This document shows positions 1 through 9,100 of a DNA stretch of 34,857 nucleotides, in pieces (positions within the stretch are counted from its first letter, which is position 1; each line of letters starts with the position of its first letter). This stretch comes from Oscillospiraceae bacterium (GTDB taxonomy: Bacteria; Bacillota; Clostridia; Oscillospirales; Ruminococcaceae). The position numbers were made by a program, and so were the translations under genes. Below the pieces are notes generated by a model, which was not told the origin of the DNA, did no database searches, and saw only the letters and a program-made list of their open reading frames with translations. The stretch covers positions 1 to 34,857 of the forward strand of contig JAFTZY010000068.1 of assembly GCA_017460955.1 (NCBI GenBank), written 5' to 3'.

Positions 1-80
1 CCCCACATTTTCCCCCTCCCTTCAGGGAGGGGGCAGGGGGAGGGCGGCCGAAGCACGCCCCTCCCTGAGAGATGTTCCTT
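1..80. repeat. GC-rich palindromic intergenic repeat, copy A
   Basis: Two nested hairpins lie downstream of pntB: a stem of CCCTCCCT/AGGGAGGG type near 15-32, and a longer one in which GCAGGGGGAGGGCGGC (33-48) faces CGCCCCTCCCTG. The 16-base block GCAGGGGGAGGGCGGC recurs exactly at 33663-33678, again followed by a cgcccc arm. It may end pntB transcription, but there is no T-tract on the minus strand, so I read it mainly as a dispersed intergenic repeat. Confidence 0.5.
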
Positions 81-97
81 TACCGACAAGCGTCAGC

Positions 98-1528
98 TCA
101 CTCCTCAAATTCCGCCACGAGCGAGGACACCGTCTGCTTGGCATCGCCGTAAAGCATGACAGTATTGTCGTTGGTGAAGAGCGGATTTTCCACGCCCGAG
201 AAGCCCGCGCCCTTGCCGCGCTTGAGGACGAACACCGTCCGTGCTTCAAACGCATTGATGATGGGCATGCCGTAGAGCGGGGAGGTCTCATCGTCAAGTG
301 CGGAGGGGTTGACAACATCGTTCGCGCCGATGACGATCGCAACATCGGTATTGCTCATCTGCGGATTCATTTCATCCGCCGTTTTGAGCTGCTCGTAGGG
401 GACATTCGCCTCGGCCAGGAGCACGTTCATATGACCGGGCATGCGGCCTGCCACCGGATGGATCGCGAAGCTCACCTCCGCGCCGTTGCCCTCGAGCTTG
501 TCGCACAGCTCCTTGACGGCATGCTGCGCCTGGGCGACCGCCATGCCGTATCCGGGGATGAACACCACGGAGCTTGCTGCCTCCAGGATGAGGTATGCAT
601 CCTCCACGGACATGGACTTAGGCTCCTTGCCGGAGCCGGCACCGGCCCTGGCCTTCGATGCACCCGTGCTGCCAAAGAGGAGGGAGACGAGCGTGCGGTT
701 CATCGCCTTGCACATGATGAGCGTGAGGATGAGGCCGGATGTGCCGACAAGACAGCCGGATACGACCAGAACGGAATTCGAGAGCGCAAGCCCCGCAAAT
801 GCCGCCGCAAGTCCCGAGAAGGCATTGAGGAGCGAAATGATGACCGGCATATCACCGCCGCCGATGGAGACGACCATCGTAAGCCCAAGGAGCAGATAGG
901 CTGCCGTCGTGAGGACAATGCCGGTCAGGCCGATCTGCGCATTCCCGTTTGCGATGCTCACCGCATACAGTGCCACGCCCGCAAGACCTGCGAGCGCAAG
1001 CACGGCATTGATGCCGTTTTTGCCCGGGATGCTCACGTTTTTCTTAAAGAGCTTCCCCGAGAGCTTCCCCCATGCGACCACCGAGCCCGTGAAGGCGACC
1101 GCACCGATGGCAATGGTGAGACCAAGCGTGACAGCGGAGAATGCGTTCACATTCGGGTCGGTCATGTACTGTGTGAGTGCCACGAGCAGGGAGCTCAGGC
1201 CCCCGAAGCCGTTGAAGAGCGCCACGAGCTGGGGCATGCCGGTCATCTCGACTTTTTTTGCCCACACAGCACCGATGATGCCGCCGAGGAGCACCGCCGC
1301 CGCCGTCCAGACATAGGCATTCCCGAGCGGGGGCGCGGTGAGCGTGTCGGTGACCTCCTTCTCGAGGAGCACCGTCACCACGGCAATGAGCATGCCGACC
1401 GAGGAGAGGAGATTGCCCCTGCGGGCTGTGTCGGCTTTTCCGAGGAGCTTGATGCCGCGGATGAACAGGATCGCCGAGACCATGTAGAGAACCGTCGTCA
1501 CGATGACGCGGACAGATTCAAAATTCAC
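98..1528 (-). CDS. pntB: NAD(P) transhydrogenase subunit beta
   Basis: Membrane subunit (domains II and III) of the proton-translocating transhydrogenase, which uses proton-motive force to move hydride from NADH to NADP+. The 476-residue product has about nine hydrophobic segments over residues 1-290 and a soluble NADP(H)-binding domain at about 300-476. That domain shows VVFIPGYGMAVAQAQH and the AIVIGANDVVNP motif typical of domain III. Length matches the family. The start is GTG, overlapping the pntAb stop as GTGA, which implies translational coupling, with a GGGGG ribosome site inside the end of pntAb. It is the last gene of pntAa-pntAb-pntB, downstream of gdhA. Confidence 0.96.
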   Translation of the reverse strand: MNFESVRVIVTTVLYMVSAILFIRGIKLLGKADTARRGNLLSSVGMLIAVVTVLLEKEVTDTLTAPPLGNAYVWTAAAVLLGGIIGAVWAKKVEMTGMPQLVALFNGFGGLSSLLVALTQYMTDPNVNAFSAVTLGLTIAIGAVAFTGSVVAWGKLSGKLFKKNVSIPGKNGINAVLALAGLAGVALYAVSIANGNAQIGLTGIVLTTAAYLLLGLTMVVSIGGGDMPVIISLLNAFSGLAAAFAGLALSNSVLVVSGCLVGTSGLILTLIMCKAMNRTLVSLLFGSTGASKARAGAGSGKEPKSMSVEDAYLILEAASSVVFIPGYGMAVAQAQHAVKELCDKLEGNGAEVSFAIHPVAGRMPGHMNVLLAEANVPYEQLKTADEMNPQMSNTDVAIVIGANDVVNPSALDDETSPLYGMPIINAFEARTVFVLKRGKGAGFSGVENPLFTNDNTVMLYGDAKQTVSSLVAEFEE

Positions 1529-1833
1529 TTCCTGTCATCCCCCTTCTTTTTGAACATGCCAAGCATCCTGTCGGTGACAAGATACCCGCCGATGACGTTG
1601 ATCGCAGCAAGGACAATGGCCAGAAAGCCAAGGATGTTGCTGAGCATCCCCTCCGTGTGGAGCGCCACTGCCGTTGCGGCGATCGCACCCACGACCGTGA
1701 TGCCGGAGATGGCGTTCGTACCGGACATCAGCGGCGTGTGCAGCTGCGAGGGGACCTTCGAGATGAGCTCCACGCCCAAAAATCCTGCAATGACAAAGAC
1801 AAATACCAATAATAAGATTTCACCGATCGCCAT
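1525..1833 (-). CDS. pntAb: NAD(P) transhydrogenase alpha subunit, membrane part
   Basis: A 102-residue protein equal to the C-terminal membrane part of E. coli PntA. It has three or four hydrophobic helices, an N-terminal MAIGEILLLVFVFVIAG helix, and a short basic tail (KKKGDDRK). A separate gene for this part is the arrangement known from Rhodospirillum rubrum and many Firmicutes. The start at 1833 is chosen because CCTCCT at 1841-1846 gives a perfect AGGAGG; an in-frame extension upstream would only overlap pntAa. It begins 2 bp after the pntAa stop and overlaps pntB by 4 bp. Confidence 0.93.
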   Translation of the reverse strand: MAIGEILLLVFVFVIAGFLGVELISKVPSQLHTPLMSGTNAISGITVVGAIAATAVALHTEGMLSNILGFLAIVLAAINVIGGYLVTDRMLGMFKKKGDDRK

Positions 1834-1835
1834 AA

Positions 1836-2960
1836 TCAATCCTCCTGAAAGCGCTCGTGGATGATCCTGCCGCCCTGCGTCAAGAGACAGCCGCGCATGA
1901 TCTCGTCCCCGAGATTGACCTTGCATTCCTTCGCGTCCTTATCGTAGAAGTGCGTGAGAAATGCCGTAAAATTGCCGGACAGCATTTTGGAGGCATCGAA
2001 CGGTACCTGCCGCTCGAGCAGATCGCCCGACAGGATGATGACACCATTGTCGGTGATGACCTCCTCAAAGAGCTTCGAGCCCTCGACATTGCCGCCCGTG
2101 GAGCATGCCATATCGACAATGACCGAGCCCGGCATCATACGGGCAATGACGTCCTTCCCGATCAGACGCGGGGCCTTTCGGCCGAACACCTTCGCTGTCG
2201 TGATGACGATGTTCGAGCGCTCACAGACCTTGGCCTGCGCCTCCTGCTGCTTTTTGATCTGCTCGGGGGTGAGCTCCCTGGCATACCCCTGATCGGTCTG
2301 TCCCATCTCGCCCAGGTCGATCTTCACAAAGCTTGCGCCGAGGGACTTTACCTGCTCCTCCACGACCGGGCGCGTGTCAAAGGCATCCACTCTTGCGCCA
2401 AGGCGTTTGGCCGTTGCAATGGCCTGGAGCCCCGCTACGCCCACGCCGATGATGAACACCCGCGCCGGGTTGATCGTACCCGAGGGCGTGACCATCATGG
2501 GCAGGATCTTCGGGAGTCTGGCAGCCGCATTGACCACCGCCACATATCCTGCAAGCGAGGTCTGTGAGGACTGCACGTCCATCTTCTGCGCGAGGGTCGT
2601 GCGCGGGATCATTTCAAGCGAAACGGCCTGGATGCGCTTTTGTGCAAATTCACGCAGGAGCGCTTTTTCGTTGAACGGGTCAAGATAGCTCAGATGCAGG
2701 GTATCGGGCTGCAGCCCATCCGCACTGTGGGGCTTTAGGATCCGCAGTACGATGTCGCAGTCGTAGCCGTCCTGCTCCTTGGCAATGACAGCGGCACCCG
2801 CCTTCTCATAATCGGCATCGGAAAAGCCGGATCTCACACCCGCCCCCGATACCACCTTGCATGAAAAGCCCATGCCGATGAGCTTTTTGATGTCGTCCGG
2901 GATCATCGCCACGCGGGTCTCGCGGGGGTCGGATTCACGGCAGACAAGGATGTTTTTCAT
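1836..2960 (-). CDS. pntAa: NAD(P) transhydrogenase alpha subunit, soluble NAD(H)-binding part
   Basis: Domain I of the transhydrogenase, a cytoplasmic NAD(H)-binding protein of the alanine dehydrogenase/PntA fold. The 374-residue product opens with the family pattern ESDPRETRVAMIPDDIKKL. The nucleotide fold carries VFIIGVGVAGLQAIATAKRLGA, followed by DTRPVVEEQVKSLGA, at about residues 165-215. Start choice is supported by an AGGAGG site just upstream (ctcctgaaag on the plus strand). It sits about 100 bp after a small gene that follows gdhA, so NADPH made here could feed glutamate synthesis. Confidence 0.95.
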   Translation of the reverse strand: MKNILVCRESDPRETRVAMIPDDIKKLIGMGFSCKVVSGAGVRSGFSDADYEKAGAAVIAKEQDGYDCDIVLRILKPHSADGLQPDTLHLSYLDPFNEKALLREFAQKRIQAVSLEMIPRTTLAQKMDVQSSQTSLAGYVAVVNAAARLPKILPMMVTPSGTINPARVFIIGVGVAGLQAIATAKRLGARVDAFDTRPVVEEQVKSLGASFVKIDLGEMGQTDQGYARELTPEQIKKQQEAQAKVCERSNIVITTAKVFGRKAPRLIGKDVIARMMPGSVIVDMACSTGGNVEGSKLFEEVITDNGVIILSGDLLERQVPFDASKMLSGNFTAFLTHFYDKDAKECKVNLGDEIMRGCLLTQGGRIIHERFQED

Positions 2961-2996
2961 AACCTACCTCCTGAAAGAAAAAATAGCAATAGCAGA

Positions 2997-3027
2997 CAAT
3001 GCTCCCCTGCATGTGAGGGGAGTATTG
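2997..3027 (-). terminator. Hairpin in the pntAa leader, possible terminator or attenuator
   Basis: A 12-bp inverted repeat, CAATGCTCCCCT / AGGGGAGTATTG with one wobble, loops over seven bases. On the minus strand it is followed, after 14 bases, by a run of six T. It lies between gdhA plus its small partner and pntAa. It could reduce readthrough into the pnt genes; the distance to the T-tract makes it an imperfect intrinsic terminator. Confidence 0.45.
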
Positions 3028-3058
3028 CCTTGTATGCGGGACATTTCCGAAAACGGGT

Positions 3059-3204
3059 TTAATCCCAGGTCTGTGTGTTTCTTGCAAATTCGGATCCTTC
3101 CTGTACCTCCGGGAGCACTGCCTGCTCCGGCTGGCCGATCTGTATCTCCGGTTTACGGCTTGGAAATACAGCGATGTTCGGCAGCGTCTCGTTCTGCGCA
3201 CACA

Positions 3205-3205
<1 letters not shown>
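3059..3205 (-). CDS. Small protein translationally coupled to gdhA (48 codons)
   Basis: An open frame of 48 residues starts at an ATG that overlaps the gdhA stop as TGATG and ends in TAA at 3059-3061. GGGG eight bases upstream, inside the last codons of gdhA, can serve as ribosome site. The product (MCAQNETLPNIAVFPSRKP, then a Glu/Gln/Pro-rich stretch, ending in RNTQTWD) is soluble, acidic, and without membrane segment or known motif. About 60 percent of its third positions are G or C, as expected for a gene of this genome. I recognise no family. Coupling suggests a role with glutamate dehydrogenase. A chance frame is possible. Confidence 0.45.
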
Positions 3206-4611
<1,406 letters not shown>

Positions 4612-4613
4612 TT

Positions 4614-4643
4614 ATCATACTACAAAAATGCGACTTTTGTCAA
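4614..4643 (-). promoter_or_regulatory. gdhA promoter
   Basis: On the minus strand TTGACA (4638-4643) and TATGAT (4614-4619) are 18 bp apart, giving a leader of about 70 bases. The leader contains a CCATG...GGACATCTGTCC...CATGG hairpin before the ribosome site. Confidence 0.8.
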
Positions 4644-4672
4644 TGTATTGGATACATTAAGTTTGCGACTTT
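4629..4672. promoter_or_regulatory. Operator-like direct repeats around a palindrome
   Basis: TGCGACTTT occurs at 4629-4637 and again at 4664-4672 in the same orientation. Between them is the inverted repeat AATGTAT-TGG-ATACATT (4642-4658). The cluster sits on and just upstream of the gdhA -35 box and between gdhA and the divergent ANTAR gene, a natural place for a regulator of both. The regulator is unknown. Confidence 0.45.
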
Positions 4673-4718
4673 CTCCCTGAAAAATCCGACCTTTCCAAAA
4701 CATCTACGAAAAAGTGCA

Positions 4719-4747
4719 TGGACTTTATTGCGGGATTCCGTTATAAT
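4719..4747 (+). promoter_or_regulatory. Promoter of the ANTAR gene
   Basis: TGGACT (4719-4724) and a perfect TATAAT (4742-4747) are 17 bp apart. The expected start of transcription near 4754 excludes the in-frame ATG at 4746 and supports the ATG at 4785. Confidence 0.6.
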
Positions 4748-4784
4748 GACAGACAAATCAAACGCAAAGGGGCGCTTTTCAAAG

Positions 4785-4979
4785 ATGTTGCATGTGGATT
4801 ATGAGGACAAACAGGCACTTGTGGAGACGGCAAAGCAGCTGCTCATGGAGCACCGGCGCATGACCGAGCCGGAGGCACACCGCTATTTGCAGATGCAGGC
4901 GATGAACCGGCGGCTGACCAAGCAAACGGTCGCCATCCAGATCATTCACCGCTACCGCATCGGGGTCAGAGCCTCTTGA
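4785..4979 (+). CDS. Single-domain ANTAR RNA-binding protein
   Basis: The 64-residue product is essentially one ANTAR domain, the RNA-binding antitermination module of AmiR/NasR-type regulators. Residues 8-60 (ALVETAKQLLMEHRRMTEPE, then AHRYLQ..AMNRRLTKQTVAIQII) follow the family pattern of three helices with AK.LLM, a T/S-E-x-E-A turn and the M-x-x-R-x-x-x-x-x-x-A-x-x-I end. No receiver, GAF or other sensor is attached. The start at 4785 fits AAAGGGG at about 4768-4774 and the promoter spacing; the ATG at 4746 would overlap the -10 box. It diverges from gdhA, and its last 14 bases overlap the end of the convergent response regulator gene. It probably controls RNA termination in nitrogen genes; target and signal are inferred. 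Confidence 0.75.
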   Translation: MLHVDYEDKQALVETAKQLLMEHRRMTEPEAHRYLQMQAMNRRLTKQTVAIQIIHRYRIGVRAS

Positions 4980-5727
4980 ATTCGGAGGGGGTCTTTCCGG
5001 TGTGCTTCTTGAAGATGCGCGTGAAGTAATCCGCCGAGGAGAGGCCCAGGATATCGCTGACCTCCTGCACCTTGAAATGCCCGCTCGAAAGCAGGAGCTT
5101 GGCATACTCGATCATGAAGCCCCGGTGGAATTCCGAGAAGGTCATGCCCGTGCGGCGCTTGAAATAGCGTGTGAAGTAGTCCCGGTTGAAGCCGAAGAAT
5201 TCGGCGGCGATCTCGGTCGTCACAGCGGTGTCCTGACATTTCTCGAGGAGCACGGAGAGCTTTTCAAGGAGCGGCGCGGGCGCGTCATGCTCCTGCAGGG
5301 CAGTGAGCGACAGGTGCAGTGCCTGCGCGTACTCCTCGTTCATGATCCTGCGGTCGAGGAGCGGACTGAGCCGGAGGAGCACCTCCCGCAGCGTCTCGTC
5401 CCCGAGCGGCTCTATCAGAAAATCCACGGCGCCGAAGAGGAAGCACTGCCGCATACAGGCGGAATCATCCCCAGTGCTGATGACGAGCACCGGGATCTCC
5501 GGTGCCTTGCGGTGCAGGCGGGAGAGCACCTGAACGGTCGTTTCCCCGGAGGGGCGGTGGATGCACAGCAGCAGGTCAAATGTCCTGCGCAGCATCGTGC
5601 GCACGGCACTGTCCGGCTCGTCGGTGCGTCCGGCGATCTCGAAGCCGCATTCCTCCCAGACCGGCAGGCGGATCAGGTGCTGCAAGCCGCTGCCGACGGG
5701 ATCGAGCACAAGGATCCGGTCATTCAT
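4966..5727 (-). CDS. AraC-family response regulator with degenerate receiver
   Basis: A 253-residue protein with an N-terminal CheY-like domain (about 1-125) and two AraC-type helix-turn-helix units (about 150-253, ending in the classic TGKTPSEFKRL). Start at 5727 follows AGGGAGGAG. The receiver is abnormal: where the phosphoacceptor Asp belongs, the sequence is FDLLLCIHRPSG (50-61) with no Asp after the beta-3 strand. Only one acidic residue (D9) remains at beta-1, and the conserved Lys before Pro is Glu (FLIEPLGD). It is therefore unlikely to be switched by a histidine kinase, and none lies nearby. Expression appears controlled through a terminator in its own leader. Target genes cannot be read from this window. 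Confidence 0.85.
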   Translation of the reverse strand: MNDRILVLDPVGSGLQHLIRLPVWEECGFEIAGRTDEPDSAVRTMLRRTFDLLLCIHRPSGETTVQVLSRLHRKAPEIPVLVISTGDDSACMRQCFLFGAVDFLIEPLGDETLREVLLRLSPLLDRRIMNEEYAQALHLSLTALQEHDAPAPLLEKLSVLLEKCQDTAVTTEIAAEFFGFNRDYFTRYFKRRTGMTFSEFHRGFMIEYAKLLLSSGHFKVQEVSDILGLSSADYFTRIFKKHTGKTPSEFKRL

Positions 5728-5757
5728 GTTCTCCCTCCTTCCTGAAAAAAAGCACAG

Positions 5758-5809
5758 AAAAAAGGAGCTGTTCCATCCCCGTGTACCGGGATGAAACGGC
5801 TCCATTGCC
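5758..5809 (-). terminator. Leader terminator/attenuator of the response regulator gene
   Basis: Between promoter and ribosome site lies a 16-bp stem (5764-5779 / 5788-5803, one mismatch and one wobble), followed on the minus strand by six T (5758-5763). As an intrinsic terminator it would stop transcription before the gene. Its 5' arm can alternatively form a short hairpin GGC-AAUGGA-GCC (5798-5809), whose six-base loop has A at position 1 and G at position 4, as described for ANTAR targets. The stem is only 3 bp, and I see no clear first hairpin of the usual pair. Confidence 0.7.
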
Positions 5810-5825
5810 TTGCTGTTCTGGGTCC

Positions 5826-5855
5826 ATTGTATCACATACATTGCCCGGGTGTCAA
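5826..5855 (-). promoter_or_regulatory. Promoter of the response regulator gene
   Basis: Minus-strand TTGACA (5850-5855) and TACAAT (5826-5831) are separated by 18 bp. Transcription should begin near 5819 and run through the leader terminator. Confidence 0.8.
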
Positions 5856-5942
5856 TACACCCGCACGACATCGGTCAGGTTTTTGATGAAAAATGTCGGA
5901 AAAATACCGGATGCTATGCGGCATCCCCGCCATGCAGTGACA

Positions 5943-5980
5943 GAAAATAAGAGGGTCCGCTGTGCCTTGCAGCGGACCCC
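5943..5980 (-). terminator. Intrinsic terminator downstream of the dockerin/LRR gene
   Basis: A perfect 10-bp stem GGGTCCGCTG / CAGCGGACCC (5953-5962 / 5970-5979) is followed on the minus strand by the T-rich run TCTTATTTTC. Confidence 0.75.
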
Positions 5981-5995
5981 CTTGTCATGGTTTCC

Positions 5996-6024
5996 ATCAT
6001 ACACCGGATCCGGGGAAAAGTCAA
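5996..6024 (-). promoter_or_regulatory. Promoter-like site just ahead of a terminator
   Basis: Minus-strand TTGACT (6019-6024) and TATGAT (5996-6001) have an exact 17-bp spacing. Transcription would start near 5989 and meet the terminator at 5953-5979 at once, giving an RNA of about 45 bases. No gene fits in it. The stretch 5728-6130 otherwise holds only the promoter and attenuator of the response regulator. Confidence 0.5.
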
Positions 6025-6130
6025 GGGTCCGGGCGAAAAACGAAAGAATGTGAGCTTTTTCAGGACGATCGCAAAACAAAACGCGGTACCTGCGCTGCCC
6101 CTTGATCGCCCCAATCGGGCGCTTGTTTTG

Positions 6131-9100
6131 TCAGACGATAAAGTCCTGCAGCACGACCTGTCGCTTGGCGCCGATCGCAGCGGCATAGCGCAGGACGATG
6201 GAGGCATCGACTGCATTGATGGCGGCATCGCCGTTGACGTTGGCCGCAAGGGATTGTGCGTCGGTGAGACCGGAGTCGCGTTTTGCGCCGATCCTCGCAG
6301 CGGCCATGAGGATGCGGGCGGCGTCGTTGGCATTGACCGCGCCGTCCTCGTTGACATCGCCGAGGGTGTAATCCGCATCGGCGTACACAAAGTAGGCGGT
6401 CGTGATCTCACCCGAGAAGTCGCCCAGGCCCGAGACGGTGAGGAGGTACGCGCCGGTCTGCGTGACCTCGGTATCGCCGAGGAGCTCGTAATCCACACCC
6501 TCCGTGAGGGGGACGCCGGCGCAGGTCACGGTCGGTGCGGGGTGCAGGGGGCTGCCCGTGTAGACAAGGTCATCGAGCGCCACGGACACATTGTCCATAC
6601 GGCACCGCGCCGGAACGGCAAGTGCGGCGGCCTCCCCGTCAATGGGGGCATACGCAAGGGACGCCGCACCGCTCTCATCGGTGACAAACTGCGTCAGATA
6701 CAGGAGGTTGTCGGGGGAGAGGGGGGCATCGGTGTCCTGCGTGCGCAGGAGGTAGAAGTTGTAGAGGGTGGAGGGGAGGAGGTCGGTGTAATCCGCCGTC
6801 CCGTCCCCGGCCGCAAGGATGCGGGGGAGGGATTGGGTGGAGGTGGTTGAACCGGTGGAGTTGTAGTGGATGGTGGCGGATTCAAATGGAACATTTGGAT
6901 AAGTGTCGATGGAGATTGCATCCCACTGCTCTTCTGTTCCGGTGTAATAAACGTCATTAAGCTCACTGCACCCACGGAAAGCATCTGAGAATATGTATTT
7001 TATGGTACTTGGTAAGGTGATGGAAGTGAGACTGGAACATCCTGAAAATGCATAACTTCCTATTGTATTAAACCCTTCCGAGATTATCACAGTAGTCAGT
7101 CCTGTACAATTCATAAAGCCACCCTCTGCTATCGAGCTGCAACTGCCCGGAATTGTAATGGACGTTAGGCTTTGGCATCCTGCAAATGATTGTGTTCCAA
7201 TATAATACACGCTATTAGGAATATTGATGGAAAGAAGGGAGGAGCAGTTCGAAAATGCATAGTTTTCTATTTCTGTTACGGATTCCGGTAGTGTAATTGA
7301 AGTCAGCATTTTACAATTACCGAACGCCATAAAGGGAATATTGGTTATTCCCTCTTCGACATTGACCTCCCCCTCCTTGCCAGCTGGACAACTAATCAAT
7401 TTTGTTCTGTCCTTATTATATAAAACACCATCTACAGAGCAATAATATGGATTATCCTCAGCAACCTGAATGCTGGTTAGGTGGGGACAATAGTATATAC
7501 CGCCCATGCTCGTTACATCAGCTGGAATGAAGAGTTCAGTAATACCGCAGCTGTCAAAAGCGTAGCTGTTGATTTCTGTAAGTCCACTTGGTAGTGTAAT
7601 ATTGGAAAGACTATAGCATTTTGCAAAAGCGTTCTCGCCAATTACTGTAACGCTTTCCGGAATTGTAACAGTTTCCATATAACGGCACTCGGCAAAGGTC
7701 CCACTGTCAATTATGGAAATGCCATCTGGGATTACGACAGAGGTTATATCCCAAGCGTAACTAAAAGCATATGGAGAAATACTTACTATATCACTTGGAA
7801 TGATGAGATCGCCCTCGCACGAAGTACCATCGACAAGAATACGGTTGACAATAACGAGAGGATTTTCCTCCTTTCTCGAAGTTAACCAAGGCGTTTTTCC
7901 AAGGGCGTGAGATCCAATATAGGATATATTCTTTGAAAACGTAATAGCAGAGAGCTCGGAGCACTCATAGAACGCATAATGTCCAATAGTTGTTAAGCTA
8001 TCCGGAAGGTTGATGGAAGTAATTGATTTACAGCCATAGAATGCATAGCTGTCAATACTTGTCACGGATTCGGGAAGGGTTACAGAAGTAAGATCGGAAC
8101 AGTCCTTAAATAAATGAGAACCAATATTACTTATGCCGTCCTTTATAATCACGGAATGAAATGAATAGGAAGTCCAAGGTCTTGAACTATATTGGAAATC
8201 GGGAATTTCCCCCGTTCCTTCAATTGTCATTACATCATCAATAATTCTCCATGTCAGATTACTATACCCCAGCTTTCCAGATGCCACAATACTCTCATCC
8301 TCCGTAGGCAGCTGGGGCTCCTCTTCCGTCGGTGCTTCCTCCGTCGGGGACTCCGACCCCTCCCCATGCGTCATCGTCACCACATAGTCTGCCTCCCAGA
8401 TCGCAGCGCCGCTGCCGCCCTGCACCGGCACGACCTTCTTGTAGTTGATATAGGAGATGTCGTTGAGACTGTACTCGTAGAAGAGCTGCGCCGTGCTGTC
8501 CCGGAAGCCCTCCCCGGAGATCCGGAGCGTCACATGATCCGTCTGCATATAGAGCGTGAGCTGCCCGGCCCCGTCCGTCGTGACCTGCGTCACCGTCGGC
8601 GGGTCGTTCAGATCATATGTCTTGACCGGATGCTTCGAGCTCAGTGCGCAGACTGCCCCCACGACCGGCTCCCCGTTCTCGTCCTGCACATGGATGCGTA
8701 CCCTGTGCAGCTCGTGCGGGCATTCCCCGAAGTCGAATTCCTTGTTGTCGATCGAATAGTACCAGTCCCGGAGCTTGTACGAGCGGTCAAGCAGCGTCAG
8801 ACTGAGCTTGACGATCTTGATGAACGTCACATCGAACCGGATGCTGAATTTGAAATTCATGTCCCCGTCGATGCACCATTCACAGTCGTGGAAGCTCTCC
8901 GGATACGGGTCCTCATCCTCCCCGGTGATCTGCCGGGACTGCTCGAGCTTGCCGACAAATTCCACGCCGGCCTCCGCCGTGCAGGACACCGAGCAGAGCT
9001 TGTCATGAATGATCTTGACCGCCGGACGCAGATCGATCCCGACGAACAGACTGCCCTCCGCCTTGAAGGAGAGCGTCGTCTTGGGCTTTGTCATCGTACT

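Noticed and set aside
4746-4784. Earlier ATG for the ANTAR gene
   Set aside because: It overlaps the -10 box of the promoter and lacks a ribosome site.
6880-8290. Regular repeats suggesting a CRISPR or tandem DNA repeat
   Set aside because: The periodicity is at protein level (leucine-rich repeats of about 23 residues), with strongly diverged DNA.
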